Of a DNA stretch of 17,638 nt, positions 14,497-17,638 are shown one piece after another. The stretch is from Synergistaceae bacterium (GTDB lineage Bacteria; Synergistota; Synergistia; Synergistales; Aminobacteriaceae), in the NCBI GenBank assembly GCA_017475805.1, contig JAFVEW010000016.1, forward strand, positions 1 through 17,638, read 5' to 3'. Within the stretch, counting starts at the first letter, position 1. Every line of letters starts with the position of its first letter. The position numbers and the translations under genes are program-made. The notes beneath the pieces were generated by a model that worked only from the letters and a program-made list of their open reading frames with translations, ran no database searches and was not told where the DNA came from.

Positions 14497-15348
14497 TTAC
14501 GAAATGGCTAATCCCAAAGACGTTGCAAGATTGCAAATTATATCTTCCGAAAGTTTGCTAATGTCTTTAATGGCATCGAGCGGATAATTCTTTCTAATCA
14601 TGTCAACAGCAACGCGCTCTTTTTCTTCATTAATTCCATTTTGCCGTTCTTTTGCAAAAGCATCTTTGAAAACTTCTCTTACTGCTTCGTACATTTCTTT
14701 AACCTCCCCAAGATTTTCATTTGCATCAAGACAAACGTCAATGACTGTTCTTGCATTTTCCTTTATTCGCTCGTTATCGCTGGCTATGGCTCTTTCAGCG
14801 TAATTTTTAATATCTTCTATCGTAGCTCCTTTGGCAATAAGCCGCAAGCCATCGTATTCCCCTAATGGCAGTTGCGATGAAATTACAAGCTGAACTGGAA
14901 TACTCAAATTCCCTTCAAAACGATAAATTCCCGGATACGTTTCTCTAACAAGAATACCTGAATCTTCTAACATTTTTATCATATCTCTAGGATGCGTGTG
15001 CCTAACGATAGTCAAAGTTATATTTTCTACCGGAAGTTCATTAACTTTACGGCCAAAGCCTTTGTAAATAAGCCCATAACCTTGAACTTTATAGAAATCA
15101 TCAATCGAGAGTCCGTCTTCCGGCGATTTATATTCAAAGATATTAATTTGCTTGAAAAACTCGCCTATCGGATCATGAAGAATTACATTAGGCTCTTTCT
15201 TGATTATGAGAAAATCCAGCCTTATGGGGTCTTTTCCAAGTTCAACTTCCTGCTCATAGGTCAGTGGGATTTTTTTCAAATCATATTCGACTTCCATTGC
15301 CGCATAAAAGCCGTAATGAAATCTCGTGCGCCATGTCTCTTCTGCCAT
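14497..15348 (-). CDS. PD-(D/E)XK nuclease-like protein (Rpn-related family)
   Basis: A 283-residue cytoplasmic protein without signal peptide or membrane segment. The N-terminal half carries a PD-(D/E)XK-like core: Glu20 in AMEVEY, Asp45 in RLDFLI and Glu72-x-Lys74 in FEYKSP, followed by DDFYKVQGYGLIYKG. This supports a restriction-endonuclease-fold protein. The C-terminal part is helical and charged and ends IRKNYPLDAIKDISKLSEDIICNLATSLG, the short helical repeat typical of Rpn/PDDEXK transposase-like proteins. The same tail recurs in the pseudogene at 15986-16820. The ATG is supported by AGGAGG in the expected place. Related proteins are often mis-annotated; no validated role is known to me beyond the suggested recombination-promoting nuclease activity of the wider Rpn group. 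It appears intact. Confidence 0.75.
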   Translation of the reverse strand: MAEETWRTRFHYGFYAAMEVEYDLKKIPLTYEQEVELGKDPIRLDFLIIKKEPNVILHDPIGEFFKQINIFEYKSPEDGLSIDDFYKVQGYGLIYKGFGRKVNELPVENITLTIVRHTHPRDMIKMLEDSGILVRETYPGIYRFEGNLSIPVQLVISSQLPLGEYDGLRLIAKGATIEDIKNYAERAIASDNERIKENARTVIDVCLDANENLGEVKEMYEAVREVFKDAFAKERQNGINEEKERVAVDMIRKNYPLDAIKDISKLSEDIICNLATSLGLAIS

Positions 15349-15985
15349 AAATTTTTCGCCTCCTTTCTGAAATTTGAAATATATTATAAACCTAAAAGTC
15401 AGCGAAATAGCTATAAAAATTCAAATTCAGAAGTGAGCAGATGTAATTATTCCAGTTATTTCTATGTATTTACTCAGTAAATTCTCTAATTATTGAATTT
15501 TAATTTATTGCGAAGATAGGTTCTTATATTAATAATAAATGTTAGAGCCTATGTGAAATTTTCAGGACTTGTCGTTCGGGTCAGTGGTAGTGTTGATAGT
15601 TGCGACGACTTCACGGTCGGAATTTTTACCACTGAAATTTTTGTTGTACTTTATATCGCTTCTCCCAAAAATAAAAGTTTTTGAGGAAAAATTGCGTCAA
15701 AAAGAATTTCTTATAACAAAATTTGGCGGTATTTATGAAACTCGCTATAGATTAGTTGCTAAACATGAAACTTTTTTCTTGACGTTGAGTTTCGTGCCGA
15801 ATTTTTGACCGATTTGTTTTTCGTTACGTCGAGCGTTTTCAATTTCCTCATGAATTAGTTGACGTAAGTTGTCAACAATAATCATAGCGTCAGAGAAAAT
15901 TTGATAATATTCCTAACCTGACGCTCAATATTTTGCTTGAGAATGCTTATTCGGCAATAGCCGTAGATTTTATTCATCATTAAAT
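15349..15985. other. Gene-poor AT-rich spacer with inverted repeats and a doubtful ORF remnant
   Basis: No supported gene lies in these 637 bases. A 46-codon minus-strand frame (15745-15885, MIIVDNLRQLIHEEIENARR...) has a VDN-acidic/basic pattern faintly like the middle of a DDE transposase, but it has no ribosome binding site and ends quickly. A 79-codon plus-strand frame (15569-15808) overlaps it and looks random. Two inverted repeats are visible: TAGGTTCT (15517-15524) with AGAGCCTA (15544-15551), and AGCGTCAG (15886-15893) with CTGACGCT (15918-15925). The stretch is probably decayed mobile DNA. Confidence 0.55.
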
Positions 15986-16820
15986 TTATATCGCCGTAAC
16001 TCCAAGAGAATTTGCTAATTTAAGAATTACGTCTTCTGAAAGCCTAGTAATTTTCTTAATATCAGAGAGCGGATATTTTTTTTCCATAAGCATATCGGTA
16101 GCAACTTGTTCTCTCGCCTGCTCTTCAGCCTCAAGGCGTAGATAAGCCCCAACTTTTTCCTGATCATATTCAGTCAAAAACATTCCCTTCACCTCTGCCT
16201 TATTTTTCAATAAAAATTTCTTGATTAAAAAATCGTCCGGCATTTCATCAATTGCCGCATCAACAGCCGCTTCGATGTCATGAAAAATTTTCTCGTGCTT
16301 CCTGATAGCGTCAACGAGCCAAGCGTATTCTTTGAGAGGTTCGCACGCTTCCATGAGTGCTTTATTTTTCCCGTAGTTGATATTTATCATCGTAACTTTG
16401 ACTTCGATATCGCCATCGCCGCCAAACGCATCGCTCAACCTAAGCTCTTCAGATTCAGGGCTATCGGTCCGGCCGTTATAAACGTTATAAAAGCAAATAC
16501 ATTTAGGGCGAGGCAACGAAAGAAAGAAGTTTCGTGCCGTACTGCTTATGCTGGTAACCGTGTTCAACGATGTAGGCTTCGTAAAGTTTTGCGGCATAAA
16601 TAAAAATTCGCAACGGAACGTTCGGATTGAATGAACTCTGATGTCCCCAAATAAGCAACTCGTTTAGGACTGCTAATATGAACGAAACGTCATTTTTCAT
16701 TCCAAGATAAACGGCATCTTCAATAGTGTTGAATTGAATGTCGTCAGGATTGCCGAAAATAAATTTGAAGACTCTGTCTTTGTGATGATAATTTATGCTC
16801 AATTGAAAAAATCGCCTCAC
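15986..16820 (-). pseudogene. Frameshifted Rpn/PDDEXK-family transposase-like gene
   Basis: Two minus-strand frames together form one gene. The first (16820 to 16503, GTG start, no good ribosome binding site) gives INYHHKDRVFKFIFGNP, then NTIEDAVYLGMKNDVSFIL and SSFNPNVPLRIFIYAAKLYE. The second, in another frame down to 15986, continues with LPRPKCICFYN, LRLSDAFGGDGDIEVKVTMINI, LTEYD and the usual helical C-terminus (KKYPLSDIKKITRLSEDVI). The frames meet at a GAAA/GAAA repeat (16518-16525, plus strand). Removing four bases restores the family reading KLLSLPRPK. The FGNP-DDIQFN junction also looks shorter than in related proteins, where about 20 residues usually intervene, suggesting an in-frame deletion. 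The gene is therefore inactive. The family is recognised from the conserved strings; exact losses need an alignment. Confidence 0.75.
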
Positions 16821-16823
16821 TTA

Positions 16824-16865
16824 ATATTAAATTTAACCATTTTTAGATTTATATTAAATTTAACC
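16824..16865. repeat. Two 15-bp direct repeats, 27-bp period
   Basis: ATATTAAATTTAACC occurs at 16824-16838 and again at 16851-16865. Each contains the palindrome TTAAATTTAA. They lie just upstream (minus strand) of the frameshifted Rpn-type gene and might be operator-like sites or slippage products. No binding protein can be named. Confidence 0.6.
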
Positions 16866-16969
16866 GTTGAAGTGTTTTTTGTTAAGTGACGAAATAATTA
16901 TCAAAATTAGCGAGTGTTTATTTTAATAATGATAATGCTCTTTCTTCTTCGTACATACGCTTATTCTTT

Positions 16970-17638
16970 TTACATTTTGTTATATACAACAGCTTTCCTA
17001 TTTTCATCATCAGCTACAACAACAGCTGATATAATCTTACGGCCTTCGGAATCGTAACTATCAGCGTACCCCTTTTCTTTTATTTGTTTTAATCCTTCGT
17101 CTTTTTTGTCGTCAACATCGGAACTTTTTTCAGCAAACTTAAATTCTAATACAACAATCTGCTTTTCAAACTGTACCACTACATCGGAACGGCCTTTATA
17201 GGTGTGAACTTCTGCAAAAGGAATGAAACCAGCTCCGCGTAACAACATGACAAACAATGACCTGTACCAAAATTCGTCCCGATTGGGAAAATCTTCATAC
17301 GGAATATCAGCGATCGCAATATTATAAACCGTAATAACCTGATCAATATCGCCAGCGGTTAAAAACTGCCAAATTTGATTACCAAGAGTTATAAAGCTGT
17401 TTACATGATAAAATTCATCAAGATACATTCTGATGAGCGATTTCTTAACTTCTTCATTCGGATAGTCCAACGTTATTACATCATTTTCCAGTTTTTCAAT
17501 TGTTAGATAACCGCTCTGATAAAGAAAACTTTCGGGCTTTGAATTTTCAATTTCATGGCTGTCGGCAAAGTCCGAAGGTACTTCAATATGACGGTATTCA
17601 TCAGGGTTTTGAATTTTATGTTCTTTCATGTATTTTGC
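16970..17638 (-). CDS. C-terminal part of an AAA-ATPase-like / PD-(D/E)XK nuclease protein (DUF1703 type), cut by window edge
   Basis: The frame is open to the right edge of the window, so this is the C-terminal portion (about 222 codons) of a longer gene whose N-terminal AAA-ATPase-like domain should lie beyond the edge. An internal ATG occurs at 17629, but the preceding codons stay open and the protein family is much longer. Visible family strings are KPESFLYQSGYLTI, LDYPNEEVKKSL, EFWYRSLFVMLL and HTYKGRSDVVVQFEKQIVVLEFKFA. The last carries the nuclease core: the Asp of GRSDVV and the Glu-x-Lys of LEFKFA. It ends shortly after KGYADSY and AVVVADDENRKA, as is usual for the family. These proteins occur in many copies in Synergistetes and Bacteroidetes; their function is not established. 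No lesion is seen in the visible part. Confidence 0.85.
   Translation of the reverse strand, partial: AKYMKEHKIQNPDEYRHIEVPSDFADSHEIENSKPESFLYQSGYLTIEKLENDVITLDYPNEEVKKSLIRMYLDEFYHVNSFITLGNQIWQFLTAGDIDQVITVYNIAIADIPYEDFPNRDEFWYRSLFVMLLRGAGFIPFAEVHTYKGRSDVVVQFEKQIVVLEFKFAEKSSDVDDKKDEGLKQIKEKGYADSYDSEGRKIISAVVVADDENRKAVVYNKM

Noticed and set aside
14992..15480. 162-codon plus-strand ORF
   Set aside because: Opposite-strand shadow of the PD-(D/E)XK gene, which has motifs and a proper ribosome binding site.
15517..15551. TAGGTTCT/AGAGCCTA inverted repeat as insertion-sequence ends
   Set aside because: Only 8 bp with one mismatch, 19 bp apart, and no transposase between or matching partner further away.
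15569..15808. 79-codon plus-strand ORF
   Set aside because: No ribosome binding site and no recognisable family; it overlaps another weak frame on the opposite strand.
15745..15885. 46-codon minus-strand frame with a VDN motif, possible DDE transposase remnant
   Set aside because: Resemblance is too faint and short to name a family; kept only as a note in the spacer description.

Overview
This window looks like a chromosomal accessory region of a host-associated Synergistetes bacterium (Synergistaceae-like). The main clue is the C-terminal tail on three adjacent exported proteins: a short Gly/Ser/Asn stretch with an invariant Cys (SGC or GGC), a hydrophobic segment and a basic end. This matches the Synergist-type C-terminal sorting signal (Synerg-CTERM). 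The many decayed PD-(D/E)XK 'Rpn/DUF1703'-type genes on the right also fit that group. The taxon is inferred from these tails and gene families; no marker gene is present.

Region 1 (1-1450) holds one tyrosine recombinase gene on the minus strand. It sits between two imperfect inverted repeats of about 50 bp (31-79 and 1396-1447). Each repeat contains a palindromic 9-7-9 core like a tyrosine-recombinase crossover site. Between the repeats are also a rightward terminator-like hairpin (87-120) and a rightward promoter candidate (1338-1366). The arrangement resembles an invertible, self-encoded DNA switch, or a minimal recombinase element.

Region 2 (1711-14328) is a plus-strand run of six exported proteins that probably forms one operon and ends at a strong hairpin (14284-14328). 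In order they are: a small exported domain protein; a 1345-residue FG-GAP/CARDB-type surface protein; a papain-family (C1) protease with a lectin-like domain; a lipase-like alpha/beta hydrolase with Ig-like and chitobiase-like domains; and two tandem paralogues of the CCA-adding/poly(A) polymerase nucleotidyltransferase family, both with signal peptides. The second paralogue carries a C-terminal domain that reads as a bacterial EndoU ribonuclease. The first lacks EndoU and has a single in-frame TAA at a position where its sister has a Tyr codon. Secreted nucleotidyltransferases, one fused to an RNase, are the most unusual content here. Both keep the catalytic GG/DxD signature but lack the usual EDxxR nucleotide-selecting motif, so ordinary CCA addition is unlikely. 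The operon as a whole looks like a secreted set for binding and attacking protein, lipid and RNA outside the cell.

Region 3 (14335-17638) is a minus-strand cluster of PD-(D/E)XK nuclease/Rpn-type genes in different states of decay: a 44-codon 5' remnant, one apparently intact 283-residue protein, one frameshifted pseudogene, and the C-terminal part of an AAA-ATPase-like/DUF1703 protein that runs off the right edge. The gene-poor stretch 15349-15985 holds only small inverted repeats and a doubtful ORF remnant. No rRNA, tRNA or CRISPR array was seen.
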